Shown one piece after another: positions 46,016 to 57,982 of a stretch of 64,000 nt of DNA. Source of the DNA: Lantana camara. Its lineage: Eukaryota > Streptophyta > Magnoliopsida > Lamiales > Verbenaceae. The stretch spans positions 39,476,501-39,540,500 of the forward strand of contig CM074865.1 of assembly GCA_037501455.1 (NCBI GenBank), read 5' to 3'. Every line of letters starts with the position of its first letter. The stretch's first letter is position 1. The translations under genes were made by a program, and so were the position numbers. Under the pieces are notes generated by a model, which saw only the letters and a program-made list of their open reading frames with translations, did not search any database and was not told where the DNA came from.

Positions 46016-47518
46016 TCAAAGCCATTCTAAAGCTACTCTAAGTCCCATCTTCTGAAGATGACCTTGGAAAGCTTCTCGACTAAGGGGTTTAGTAAGTGGA
46101 TCTGCCACGTTCTCTGCTGATGTGACCCTCTCAATTAGCACATCTCCTCTTTTGATAATATCACGGATTAGGTGATACTTCCTCATAATGTGCTTGGTCC
46201 GTTGGTGAGATCTTGGTTCTCTTGCTTGAGCAACCGCCACAGTGTTGTCACAAAACAAAGTAATGGGGTCTTTCATGCTAGGAACAACATTCAACTCTTG
46301 AATGAAGTTTCTAATCCAAACACCTTCCTTAGCTTCATCATTTGCAGCTAAGTATTCGGCCTCAGTGGTCGAATCTGCAGTGGTTGTTTGCTTGGAACTC
46401 TTCCAACTCACTGCTCCGCCGTTTAGGTAGAAAATGTATCCTGACATTGACTTAAAATCATCTAAGTCAGATGCAAAGCTTGCATCGCAGTATCCTTCGA
46501 CAGTAAGATCTTTCTGACCTCCGTAAACTAAGAATAAATCTTTAGTACTTTTCAAGTACTTAAGAATATTCTTCACGGCAGCCCAGTGACCATCTCCAGG
46601 GTCAGATTGGAAACGACTTGTCACATCCGGTCGAGTACATAACATTGCATACATTATGCTACCTATTGCTGACGCATAAGGTGTATGATTCAGTCTCTCC
46701 TTCTCAAGGTTAGTCTTAGGACACATCTTCTTTGAAAGACATGTTCCTACACCCATAGGAAGGTTCTTAACCTTTGCTGACTCCATATTGAATCTCTTCA
46801 ATACTTTGTCAATGTACATCGACTGTGATAGTCCTATTAACCTTCTAGATCTATCTCTATAGATTTTAATTCCAAGGATATAGGACGCATCACCAAGATC
46901 TTTCATCTCGAATTGGTTCGATAACCATAACTTAGTTACTTTCATGTCATCCTTCAAATTCCCAATAAGAAGGATGTCATCAACATAAAGTACTAAGAAT
47001 TGCACTAAGGTCTCCAATTCCTTTCTATACACACAAGACTCATTCGAAATTTGAATGAAGCCAAACGCTTTGACTGATTCATCAAATCGAATGTTCCAAT
47101 TCCTAGAAGCCTGTTTCAATCCATAGATTGATCTTTGGAGTTTGCAAACCTTTTGCTCACTCCCACTGAATGTGAAACCTATGGGTTGCTCCATATAAGT
47201 GTCTTTGTCAATGTCACCATAGAGAAAGACAGTTTTCACATCCATTTGCCATATCTCATAGTCATAATATGCAGCAATGGCAAGCATGATCCGAATAGAC
47301 TTTTGCATTGCAACTGGCGAAAAAGTTTCATCAAAGTCCACGCCGGGTCTTTGAGTGAATCCTTTTACAACCAGTCTCGCTTTGTAAGCTGCAATACTTC
47401 CATCAACTCCAAGCTTTCTCTTAAAGATCCATTTGCAACCTATGGGTTTGACCCCATCAGGCAAATCTACCAAGGTCCAAACTTGGTTGGAGTTCATGGA
47501 GTCCATTTCGGACTTCAT
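46016..47518 (-). pseudogene. Copia reverse transcriptase-RNase H (500 codons)
   Basis: Typical Copia RT motifs run in order: GCKWIFKRKLGVDGSI, YKARLVVKGFTQ, DVKTVFLYGDI (usually DVKTAFLNG), GLKQASRNWN and catalytic YVDDILLIGN. RNase H follows with GYCDASFASDLDD, TEAEYLAANDEAKEGVW, TKHIMRKYHLIRDI and the ending VADPLTKPLSREAF. The open frame is uninterrupted for 500 codons, but an upstream TAA separates it from integrase (WI-stop-AMKSEMDS), so it is part of a broken polyprotein and not a free gene. Confidence 0.93.
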
Positions 47519-47698
47519 GGCTTATATCCACTGTTCAGAGTCAGAATCTGAAAGTGTCTCCTCATACGTTAAAGGATCATTATCCTTTTGAGAGATTTCA
47601 TGGAAGAATGCATACCATCTCTCCGGCTGTCTAGGAGTGCGTTCAGAACGCCTCAGAGGAGGATTTAAGGGTGTATCGAAATTCGTGATTGGTTGTAG

Positions 47699-47941
47699 TT
47701 AATCAGAGGGGGACGTTTCTTCAGTGGGTGGCGTGGGGTCACTTTGTACTTCTTCTAATTCTATGATCTTGCCTTTCTTTTCTTTAAGGAACGGTTCCTC
47801 AAGAAAAGTGGCATTTCTTGAAACAAACACCTTTTGTTCAGATTGATCATAGAAGTAGTATCCTATGGATTCCTTAGGATAACCTACAAAGTAGCATAAG
47901 TTAGAACGAGATTCTAACTTATCTCCCACTGTCCTCTTCAC
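47699..47941 (-). pseudogene. Copia integrase C-terminal / linker fragment
   Basis: KLESRSNLCYFVGYPKESIG and FVSRNATFLEE are the conserved post-integrase block between the Copia integrase core and RT. Stops or frame changes lie on both sides (47942-48075 and 47519-47698), though homologous sequence continues between. Confidence 0.85.
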
Positions 47942-48075
47942 GTAAGCAAGACAACCCCAAATTCTTAAGTAAGAATAGCTAGGGATTTACCATGCCACAT
48001 TTCATAGGGCGTTTTAGGGACTGACTTAGAGGGAACTAGATTCAAAATCTTTGCTGCACTTTCTAGGGCATAACC

Positions 48076-48688
48076 CTAGAAAGAAGGTGGTAAGTCAGTG
48101 AAACTCATCATGGAGCGAACCATATCAAGTAGGGTTCGATTCCTTCTCTCAGAAACTCCATTAAGCTGAGGAGTTCCCAGAGGAGTCCACTGAGAGATAA
48201 TCCCATTACCTTTGAGATGATTAAGGAATTCTTCACTAAGATACTCACCTCCTCGATCAGATAGAAGTGCTTTGATCTTGTGACCAGTTTGGTTCTCAAC
48301 CTCCTTTTGAAATTCTAAGAATTTTTCAAAAGCTTCAGATTTATACTTCATTAAGTATACATAATCATACCGACTAAAGTCATCAGTAAAGGTTATGAAA
48401 TACTGATGATTGTTTCTAGTGCCTACACTAAGCGGTCCACAAACATCAGTATGGATCAAATCCAAAACCTTAGTGGCACGTTCCACAGTTCCTTTAAAAG
48501 GAACTTTGGACATTTTTCCTTTGAGACAGGATTCGCAAGAAGTTCTCCTTAAGATCATTTTCAGAGAATGATCCTAAAGTGTTTATCTTGCTAATTCTGT
48601 TCTTGGAAATGTGTCCTAATCTAGCGTGCCATAAGGGAGCTGAAACTTTGTCATCTCTCTTACGCTTTGTTTCTCGTTGTATATTCAT
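48076..48688 (-). pseudogene. Copia GAG-pre-integrase and integrase core
   Basis: LWHARLGHISKNRI (48494-48688) is the GAG-pre-integrase zinc-binding motif. In another frame, 48076-48558 gives the zinc-finger Cys pair (CESCLKGKM), HTDVCGPLSV (first Asp), LLSDRGGEYLSEEF (second Asp) and NGVSERRNRTLLDM (Glu). The catalytic triad is present. A frame change between the two parts and a stop after TDLPPSF show that the polyprotein is broken. Confidence 0.9.
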
Positions 48689-48700
48689 AATATTGATATT

Positions 48701-49915
48701 CTAAGTTAGATAAAGTCCATTACTTAGAGTACCGATGTGAACGGAAGAGTTGTTCCGTTTGATAAAGTATTTACCATTCTTAATATAAGTTTCATAACCT
48801 TCACAATCTAATATTGGAACTGAAATTATATTACGAATAATGCTCGGTATGTAAAGGACTTTATTTAAGACTAACTCAAAACTACCTAAATCTAATCTAA
48901 TTGTGCCTAAAGCTCGAGCTTCAACGTTTGAGCCATCGCCGATCTTCAAGACACATTCTCCTTCTTTGAGTTGTTGTACTTCACTTAGCATCTGTACATC
49001 ATTATAGATATGAGTTCCACAACCGGTATCAAGTACCCAAGAACTAGAATTAATAGAAAGATTTACTTCAACGAGAAAGATACCTTTCTTTAGAGTAGCC
49101 TTGTACTCTGGGCAGTTTCTCCTCCAATGTCCCGCTTTGCCACAATGGAAGCAAACATCCTCTTTCTGATCACGCTTCTTCTTTTGGGCCTTCCCCTTCG
49201 AAATGCCACCAGTGGGCCTAAGGGGTTTATTCTTCTTCTTTTGGGCTTTCTTGCCCTTACCTTTAGAAGGCCCAGAAGAGGAAGATGAAGCATTCACCAT
49301 CAAAACCTTATTGTCCTTCTTGATCGTGCTTTCAGCAGTCACAAGCTGACTAATCAGCTCAGCTACAGTAGCACCAGCATGATTCATATTGAAGTTAAAG
49401 ACAAATGGGTTGAATGATGGTGGGAGCGAAGCTAGCAACAAATCCACTGAAAGCTCATCTTTTAGTGGCATATCCATGGAAGCAAGTTTCTCAGTAAGGG
49501 CGAGAAACTTGAGTCCATATTCATGGACACTTGAACCTTCCCTCATTCTCAAGTGGAACAATTCCTTTGAAGTGTTATACCTTGTAACACGTTCATGAGG
49601 GCGGTAAAGTTGCTCTAAGTGGTCGTAAATCTCCCAAGCGAATTCCATGGCCTCATGTTGCCTTTGCAAGTCCGAAGACATGTTAGCCAACATAAGGCAA
49701 CGGGCTTGGAGATTATCATCCTTCCACTTCTGAATCGCGTCTCGCTCGGCCCGAGTGGGAGCCTCCCCTTCGGGACTAGGCTCCCCTTCGAAGAGAACAT
49801 AAGTTCTCTTCTCAGAATCTAAAATGATTTTTAGATTTCTCAGCCAATCAGAATAGTTGGGACCAGTCAACTTGTTTGACTCGAGGATCGATACAAGAGG
49901 GTTTTTGGTTGCCAT
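48701..49915 (-). pseudogene. Copia gag and protease, 404-codon open frame
   Basis: The ATG at 49915 opens MATKNPLVSILESNKLTGPN, the usual Copia gag start, and the UBN2-like capsid continues (LEQLYRPHERVTRYNT, LPPSFNPFVFNFNM). A Lys-rich stretch and one zinc knuckle CFHCGKAGHWRRNC follow. The protease motif WVLDTGCGTHI comes next, with VLYIPSIIRNIISV. The frame ends at a TAG after NGLYLT. This part is intact as read and could make gag, but downstream pol is broken. Confidence 0.92.
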
Positions 49916-50120
49916 TTCAAAACACGTAGAGAATCACAGAATCTACGACCTAAATGGTAAAACAGAGAACTAGTGAGCATGCTGAATTATAACGATATAC
50001 AAAAGATAAGGTCTTTAATCTAATGTAGCTCCCACAGTTTTTCAAAGATCTATAATTCCCAAAGATCTAAGAGGAACACGTTTCCCAATGGGTACTAAGA
50101 TCTTAGCCATTTTACCTCGA

Positions 50121-50451
50121 ACCCACGACTCGCGGACATTCTAAGTTAGAACCCTAGGTAGGTACAACTTACCAATTCTAACACCTTTAGAACTCTTAGT
50201 AATTGTTTTTTTTTTTTTGCATCACCTATCTTTCAATATGGACCCACGACTCGTGCGACATCCATATTTACTTAGGCGTTAAGCTAGACCCATCAATCAT
50301 AAGATCATGATCAAAACTTAGTTCGAACGACCCACGACTCACGGACATCGCCCTTGCTAAAATTGACCATGAAATATTGATCATTTAAAATGATCAATTA
50401 GGTAACTAAGAACTAATAAGCTCCACTACCTATCCCACGACTCGCGGACAA
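50121..50451. repeat. Four spaced copies of a 19-bp motif in the Copia leader
   Basis: ACCCACGACTCGCGGACAT recurs at 50121-50139, 50242-50261 (with CTCGTGCGACAT), 50330-50348 (CTCACGGACAT) and 50433-50451 (CTCGCGGACAA). Spacing is 121, 88 and 103 bp. The sequence between copies is not repeated. Confidence 0.88.
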
Positions 50452-51589
50452 TAACTAGCTTCACTTACTAAACTTAAGACCTATTGATGGAATGCTAGGA
50501 ATTTAATTCAAAATTTGCATCTCGAATTAAATACCTATTTGTTCGAAATTAGCTTAATATTTAATGGGAATTTTCGAATCAACCGGAGAGTTGTCCGGTT
50601 CGACCTCACCAACATATATGTTATCCAATTTTATTAGTCTTGATTAATGCAAGTACACATAAATGCATTTCAAACAAGCACATAAACAGATAACATGTCC
50701 TAGCATGATACTAACATGTAATGATCATGGGTTCTACCTATCTTATGCGTGATATGTGGGAGCCACTCCACAATCACAAGTTCTAACATACATGCCACAT
50801 AAACAGTTCAAATCACATAAGGGAAAGCGGTAACAAAATACGAGCCCTATCTCTATTACATTTTACAATTGAGATTCCCCTCCCTAACATTTTGAGGGGT
50901 CTTCACTTATGGCCTCCTTGTTACTTGAATGTGGTCCATCTTACTCCATGGGTGCATTGTCTCCAAAATGAAAATAAAACCTCACCACCTATCTCTACTC
51001 TCAAATTACAATAAAAAGAAAAAGATATAAAGTAATAAGGCTCAATCTTCATATTGGCCTTAGACAATTACACGGGGCATACCCCGACCTCAAAAACAGT
51101 AATATGGAAAGCCACATAATAAATCACATAACAGTACGTACATAAGTGAGGCTCCATCCTCAATTGAAAAAAGCAACTATAGGGCTCCAACCCCAATTTA
51201 AACCATACATGTGCATGAATTAAAACCATACATAAGTCTAAACCCATGATCACCTAACATGCTTTTGCGAGAATTTAAATTTAGCCAATAAATTAAAATT
51301 CTCATTTCAAGTCCTAATGACTTAAAACACGACTTGATGCGAGTCTTATTTATAAAAGTTTTCAATAAATCCCAAATTACCAAAACAAATAAAATTCCAA
51401 TTAATTTCTGAAAATTAATAATTTTATTAAAGATTGTATTTTCCCAAAATATAAACCGTTTCAATTTCTCAAAATTCCCAATTTTAAGTTTTATTCAAAA
51501 ATTAAAATAAATATTCAAAAATAAAATTTTAAAATTAAAATAAAAAATTGGGACTTGGATTGCACGAAACACGAAAAGGTCGGATCACG

Positions 51590-51830
51590 AAAACGGGGCC
51601 CTACGCGGAGAAGACCGCACGCATGCGGTGCGCGCGCGGTCTTTCCGCATGCTTGCGGGCGGCAGTGGGCGGCCAGTCTCGACCACCCTAGGCGGCGCGC
51701 CCGGAAGGGCCTCCCACGCGGTTACGGGAGGGTGCTGGGCAGCGTCACCCAAGCGCGCGCCTGGGCAGGCGGGCGGCTGCGCGAGAAGCCCGCGCGCGCG
51801 ACGCCTTCGCGCGTGGGGTTTCGCGTGTTC
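51590..51830. repeat. GC-rich Copia leader segment
   Basis: Dense in GCGCGCG, ACGCGG and GCGGGCGG motifs and strongly contrasting with the flanking AT-rich leader. The equivalent region in the older remnant (3020-3259 and 6129-6250) is equally GC-rich but quite diverged, so composition appears better kept than sequence. Confidence 0.75.
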
Positions 51831-52096
51831 GCCGTAATCCAGGTTTTGTTTCGTGTTTTCGTTCAAAAGCAAAACCAATCCAAGAAATCCAAAAACAGTT
51901 TATACAGTTTCAAATCTAAAATAGTTTTCAAAAATTAAATTTTGCAAAAACCAATTTTCAGAAACTTTTAGGAAAAAATACAGTTTCGTAATTCAGGCTT
52001 TCTAAAACAATTACAAATACTCAATAACATCAAGCCTAAGAATTTCTACCAAATTCAGTATAATTGAGGCGAATCAGAAACACGATTAACGAGGTG

Positions 52097-52108
52097 GCTC
52101 TGATACCA
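52097..52108 (-). other. Copia primer binding site
   Basis: Minus-strand TGGTATCAGAGC, two bases from the 5' LTR end at 52111; the tRNA-Met type primer site. Confidence 0.9.
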
Positions 52109-52110
52109 CT

Positions 52111-54038
52111 TGTTGGAAAACAGGAATCAGCAAGCAGAGGAATTTAAAAATTTTTTCCAACAAAAGGATCTTGGACTCGCAATCGTGTATCCAAATTCGT
52201 GGAGTTAAGAAACTTACTTTTCTTTTATTCTTTCATGAAGCGTTTCAAGCCACCCAAGAACGCTCTTCTCGCGGCTTGATCCCCTCTCCTTGGTAAAGCT
52301 CGAATCTTCAAACTTCTAACTTGAAGCTCTCTAGAGATAGTCCACCAACTTGATCACAATCTAACTAGTAAGGATGCTAGTTCTCTAGTTAGTGTTTAGG
52401 CTTAACCCAGGGTTTTATTTAATCTTGGATAAAGGATGGTGTTCAACACATGAACCAAAAGAATTGCCAATTAGCTCCTAGAGGAGCTCGAGCTCCCCTA
52501 TTTATAAGAGGGGGAGTGCCGAAATTCCTAGTCCTTAATGGGCTAGGATTTTGGTCTCTCTCTCTCTCCTATTACTTGATCATCAAGTAATTTTGACTTT
52601 GACTTTGAATTCTAATTCAAATCAACTTTTAAGAGAGCTAAAAATATCCAAACTATTTTTGGATAATTTTATACTTTATTTATTATAAAATAAATAACTT
52701 ATTTTTATCTAATTAATTAATTCGTAATTAATTAACTAGACTATTTTTCTCCAAAATTAGACTTTCTTTTTAATTCAAAATTAAACCAAAGTCTATTAAA
52801 TAATTAACACATTAATTATTTAATATACAAATAATTATTCACGTGTGGGACACGTGTCACAAGGACACGTGTCACTCACGTGACCCACACGTGTGGAACC
52901 CTCTTGGCCCGATTAACTCGTTTAATCATTTTTAAGCCTTAACTCATGTAACCAAGTTGTTGTGTGTGACCCTCTAGGTTCTCAATTCAATTAGCAGTGA
53001 CCCTAATTAATTAATTCACTAATTAATTAATCAGTCCACAGATAAAACGACCATGGTCTAGCAACAGGTGTTTAACCCCTAGCTGAATTGGAATGTTCGG
53101 ATTCGACAGAACCTTTAAGTCATTGATTCATGTGAGATACAATCCTCCTACTTACTATCTCTCAACCAAGATCTAGGGCAAGGGAATAATCAGAACCCTA
53201 ATAATCCGGTCTTAAAGCTAAGTGCATTTCATATCCATTTGATCTCAATCCAAGAAACCCTTTTCTTGATGTCTTGATCTACTGCCTTGGCCAAGGTCAT
53301 ATGGCATATGAATGACTTACACAATAAGAGATCACCTTGCAAATGCAAGTGTAGGTCCTTTCTTGATTCTCATTCACTTTCATGAATCACTTGTACAGCC
53401 CCAGCATAAGCCTTGAATCAGTTGTCTAAGGCGACACCCTTTAAAGCTTATACCTAAGACTGCAGAGTTAACTCATAAAGTGACAAGGAATCTCAAGTCT
53501 AAGGATCAATTAATCACATCAATGACTCGTGAGATATTTCCTAATCTGGAAGTTTCTATTTCCTGAAATAGAAACTTCCTTTCCCATTTAGGAATGTTCT
53601 CACACGGGGCACCTCAGTGAACTTACTTATTAAAGTAAGCACCCTCATGTACCACGCACGTATCAACTATACACTTTGCACCTCCATGAAATAAGGTGGT
53701 CCTTCTTAAGGGCGTGATCCCACAAGCAAGCCTTAGAGGAGTCAGGTTGACATTCCCACTGTCTGTAGGACTCATCGGCTTGGAGTATTTTACTAATCAT
53801 GACTTATGTGATGTAGGGCTCGTTTCATGAACCATTTCACCTCAATGGTAGAGTCCTAAAGTCATCAGGATTAGGGGAGTTCTCATACATGCACAACTAA
53901 AGTAAACGCATACCAAACAAGAGCATATAAAGAAGTGTTGCCTCAATTCGTTATTTCATTCAAAGATTGTCTGTGATTACAATAAGGAAAAGCACAAAGC
54001 GGATATACAATAGGCTTTCTAGGGCACTATTCCTAACA
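52111..54038 (-). mobile_element. Copia 5' LTR (1928 bp)
   Basis: TATAAATA is at 52499-52506 (minus strand), with an LTR-internal W-box-like repeat near 52593-52607, five CACGTG motifs in 52841-52895 and the perfect hairpin at 53548-53579. It differs from the 3' LTR by a few substitutions and small indels, including a short deletion near 53297 (AAGGTCATATGG). Confidence 0.92.
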
Positions 54039-54177
54039 TGTTTTATATATTTAATTTTGCTTTGATTATATTAAATGTTAATTATTTTATTTAATGTTAT
54101 TAATATTAAATATATTTATATAATATAAATAAATAAATAAATATATATATATATATATATATAAATATATATTATTG

Positions 54178-54233
54178 TGTACGTGTGCATGAATATAATT
54201 ATGCATGCATAATTATATTCATGCACACGTACA
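54178..54233. repeat. 56-bp perfect palindrome
   Basis: The 28 bases 54178-54205 are the exact reverse complement of 54206-54233, with no spacer. It lies next to an AT microsatellite (about 54139-54163) in the 3' LTR of element A. The 5' LTR lacks this block. Confidence 0.97.
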
Positions 54234-55569
54234 TGCATAATTAATTATAAATTATATATGCATGCACGTATTCATTATATATATATACGTATGCATGCAT
54301 TATTATTAATAATTTATTATATACGAATTTAATTGCATATTATTGTAAATATTATGAATTTTATTGTTACATTGCGTATGAGTGACATTTACATGCTTCG
54401 TTTCTATTTGAATTGATACCGGAATTTTGTGCGAATTTAATATGTTGAACTTATACGTGTCTTGTATATGAATATTTGTTCGTTTCGTATTTTTGGATTC
54501 ATTTGCTTGTGTTTCGGATTTAATTTGAATTTTGGAATCCAAGTCGGGGGCTAACGAGCACTTAGCGCACCCTTGGTTCCGTATTTAATATCTTGAGCTC
54601 GGGAACTCGGATTCGAGTTCCGTCAACTTCGCTGAACTCGTAACAAAAATTCAAGTTTAGTAAACTTAGCCTTATATTTTTCTAACGTCATTTGAACCTC
54701 CGAAATTCAACCGAAAAACGAAACGACGACGAAATTGACCTTGTTGCACTAAAATGACCACAACTTATTCATTTGTTGACCAAATTAACCATGGTTTGAT
54801 GCTATAGAACCCTAACTCAACCACCTAACCTGCTGTACCATTCCCTAACCGAACCAACCCTCACACAATTCACAAATCTCAGCCAAAATTACTGCTCTCC
54901 AGTTCTCTCCCGTAACCTTGCATTCCTTGGAGATTTTGGAGCTCAAATCTTATCCAATCTTCATCCAATCAACAAGGTAAGCTTAGGGTTGTGTTAGATG
55001 TTCATTTCTGATCATTTTCATCCTTTCATCCCCAAATTTGAGTATGGTTTCGTGGGTTTTTGACTGATTTTCGAAAATAGTAGGTTTTGAGTAATTTTGT
55101 TGATCTCATTCAATTCTTGATGGTTTTGATTGATTCCAAGCTTGAAAATGATTGTTTTGATCTCTACCTTACATTTATGGTGATGTATTAGCTGGTAGTT
55201 GAGAATTGGTTGAGTTACCATTAATGAATTTTGAATGAAAATAGAGTTTTTCCCCTCTTCTTCATTCGTGTTGCTGCTGCTGCGTTTAAGCTTTCTTGGA
55301 ACTGATTTATACATTCAATTGGTGTTGTTTTGCTGCACATTTGATAGCCTAACTTACATGAACGTGTTGGGAGTAATAGAGATCATTCATGCCCTGTTTT
55401 CGTGACTTTTTACCCTGTTTTTTGGCCTGGATTTCCTGCTGTCAATCTGCTGCGCTAACTCTTGTTGTTGCTGTCAGTTTTGTGTATTGTTAGGCCTGAG
55501 TTGTTGTTGCATTTCATGCTATTTGTTGCTTCTTATCTTGCCTAAATATTGCACTAGCTATTGCTGCGT

Positions 55570-55690
55570 TTTAAGCTTGGAAAACAGGTTGTTCCAGCGT
55601 GAAACGGGGGTGTATATTTGGTCTGAATTTCTGTACCGAGACACGGGGGTGTCTCGGTTTGTTCTTTGGGGGTGACACGGGGGTGTCACC
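55570..55690. repeat. Hairpin slot of element A 3' LTR
   Basis: Perfect hairpins at 55636-55657 (CCGAGACAC/GTGTCTCGG around GGGG) and 55671-55690 (GGTGACAC/GTGTCACC around GGGG). The upstream stretch is about 35 bp shorter than in the 5' LTR. Confidence 0.88.
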
Positions 55691-55952
55691 TTGTAACTTT
55701 CCATGCATGTTTTGCTGTTGAGTTGCTGCTACTGCTTCACGTTTTCCCTTTCTTTTCTTTCCTGCATGAAATGCTGAATTGTTAATGCATGAGTTTGCAT
55801 GCATTTTATGAAATGTTTACATGCATTGAAGTGGTTAATGCATGATATTGCATGCATATTAATTTTCTTTTGCATGCATTAATGTGGTTGTTGTTGGATA
55901 GAAATATCATTGCATGCATGTTATTTTTGCATGTATGAGCTACGTATGCATG

Positions 55953-55954
<2 letters not shown>

Positions 55955-56007
<53 letters not shown>
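55955..56007. repeat. AT microsatellite, expanded in 3' LTR
   Basis: About 26 AT units, against a 29-bp, partly interrupted tract at the same place in the 5' LTR (37565-37593). Confidence 0.9.
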
Positions 56008-56012
<5 letters not shown>

Positions 56013-57982
56013 TATAATATAGTATATGTATGTATATTTATTATATATGTTTATTAAATATTAAATTTTATTTGATTTAATTGAATTATAGAATTTAATT
56101 GTTACGTATTTCATGTTTTATTTAATTTCCTAAATTTAATTGAATGTATTTAATTGTTTATTTTCTAATTGTAAATGCGATTGAATGTGTTTAATTGTTT
56201 ATGTTCTAATTTTAAATGTGATTTAACTTGTGCTATGATCCTATTTGAATTCTTGAATTAAATTGACTGAAAATGTGAATTTATGAATTCGAATGGAAGT
56301 GAATGGCTTGATTATATGATTTAAATGTATTAATAGTGCACATGAACATTTTCATAACATAATTTTATCTTTTATATATTCATATCATGATCATTGCATT
56401 GCCGAGCGACTTATTTGGTCATATTGAGTCTCACTTCACCTTTCTTGCACAGGTTTTGATCCAGTTGGAGACAAGGCCGATCAGTGAGGCTCGTGCTTTC
56501 TTCTTTTGACGGTTTAAGGTGGGTTTTTCTTCTATGTAGATATAAGACCCTATATATACCTTTAATATGAAAGCTTTATACCAAAATTATATATATATAG
56601 AGAGTCGTTTTAAAGAGTAAATGTTTTCAACGTAAAGCCTTATTTTATGAACCCTACCTAATGTTTTGGCGAGAAATGATCGAGTGCACGAATGGGGCTC
56701 AGGGACTTAGTGTGAGTGGCTATCCGGGGAGGCACGGGCCGACGGTGATCCCTCACACTAGTTCCACCAATGAACGGCGTAACTGGACCTCGTTAGGAGT
56801 TAGCGAGGAATGGACGCTGAGCGCCATCTGGGGAGTCATGTAACCCCTTTTGGTCAATGAATGGGTGGTCGGGCCTTGCAAACCCACCACCAACCCGGAG
56901 GAAGAAGGTGTAAATGTTAATGAATGTGCACAAAAGATTGATTGCATGAAAAGAATGAATGAATGAATGTTTAAATGGTTTACACAAGGTGTTGGTTGGA
57001 GATAATGCACGCCCACTCGCCGGGCCAATAATGACCTAATGTTAATGATTCGTTATAATCCCTTTTGATGATTCTATTCACCCACTTGGGAAATTCTTTA
57101 AAAACCTCATTTGGGATTATAGCTTGAATGTGATTGTTTAATTACCGTCGTATATTATATTTATGCCCTGTTTTATACCCACCAGTCCCTTTTGGACTGA
57201 ACCCGTTTGGTTTTCAGTTGTTTTGTGCAGGTGTTGAGGGAGCTAGGCGGGAATACGAGTCCTAGGTCTTGCATTCGTCTCTAGCTCTTATATTTTGGTC
57301 TTACACTTGCATACTTTTATTTTGATCATTGTATATGTATAATGATGTGGAGCGTACATGTTTTGGGCCGTGATGGCAATTGATGATGTATATAAATTAT
57401 TTTTGGAGCTTGGATGCTCATGGTATATATATATATATGGTATATGTTCGTTTATTGCTTCCGCTTTAATGTTTTATGTTGTTTTATGGTTCAAGGGTTA
57501 GTCCCGCCTAGCATAGAGTGTGTGTATGTCCCCGTTCGCCGTGATTTAGCTCGGGTATGGATCGTTTATTTCATATTCGGGTCGGGTCTCGGTGCGGGGG
57601 ATGTGACACCTTGAGCTCGGGGGTTACAGAAGCCCTCCAGAAGTATCCCCACCCGCCTCGATCACGATCAAAATAGGGAGAATGCGAGTTCTGTATTTTG
57701 TGTAAAGGCCGGAGTTTGTTCTTTTCTCAAGAACTGACTTTTTTGTTTCTCCGAAATAGAAAGAATTCTAGGCACTTCTTGAATTCCGATTTAAAGAAAA
57801 TGAGAGAGGTATTTTCTCTTTTATGTGATTAAGAAAAGTTTATGATTCTTTTTCTGTTAGGAAAAGAATCTTATCTTTTTTTAATTACTTAATTACTTAA
57901 TGAGATAATACATTATATTAATTTATAATCATATTATTAATTATAAAAATTTATCCTAAAAACTTTAGGATATTATCTCATA

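Larger units (their letters stand above)
49916..52096 (-). mobile_element. Copia leader (2.2 kb untranslated region)
   Basis: The leader between PBS and gag is unusually long. It holds four spaced copies of CCCACGACTCGCGGAC (50121-50451), a T run near 50207-50220, sequence shared with 2025-3020, and a GC-rich block (51590-51830). Open frames across the GC-rich block (for example 51555-51938 plus, 51585-51878 minus) are compositional. Confidence 0.8.
44073..54038 (-). mobile_element. Copia element, nearly complete, inserted in element A 3' LTR
   Basis: It is 9966 bp, flanked by TGTTT at 44068-44072 and 54039-54043. LTRs are 44073-45999 (3' LTR) and 52111-54038 (5' LTR), TGTTAGGAATAGTGCCC...TTTTCCAACA on the minus strand, 1927 and 1928 bp and nearly identical. 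The minus-strand order is PBS, 2.2-kb leader, gag-PR, integrase, RT-RNase H. Integrase before RT defines Ty1/Copia. Several stops and frame breaks in pol make it defective, but its LTR similarity marks it as the youngest insertion of this nest. Confidence 0.95.
35712..57628 (+). mobile_element. Gypsy element A: complete LTR retrotransposon with nested Copia
   Basis: It is flanked by GAAGC at 35707-35711 and 57629-57633. The 5' LTR is 35712-39214 and the interior 39215-43991; the 3' LTR runs 43992-57628 and is split by a Copia element at 44073-54038. Without the insertion the element is about 11.95 kb. Domain order gag, zinc knuckles, PR, RT, RNase H, INT, chromodomain is that of Ty3/Gypsy chromoviruses; the chromodomain type and RT motifs suggest the Tekay/Del group (inference). 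The reading frame is broken in several places, so it is not autonomous now. Confidence 0.95.
43992..57628 (+). mobile_element. Element A 3' LTR, interrupted by Copia
   Basis: It begins TGTGACGCCCCGATATTTC, is broken at 44073 by the Copia element, resumes at 54039 and ends GGGGGTTACA at 57628. Without the insertion it is about 3666 bp, 163 bp longer than its partner. Differences include an AT-rich block with a 56-bp perfect palindrome (54178-54233) missing from the 5' LTR, an expanded AT microsatellite (55955-56007), and an indel of about 35 bp in the hairpin slot. Donor-like GT is at 54977-54978. Confidence 0.92.
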
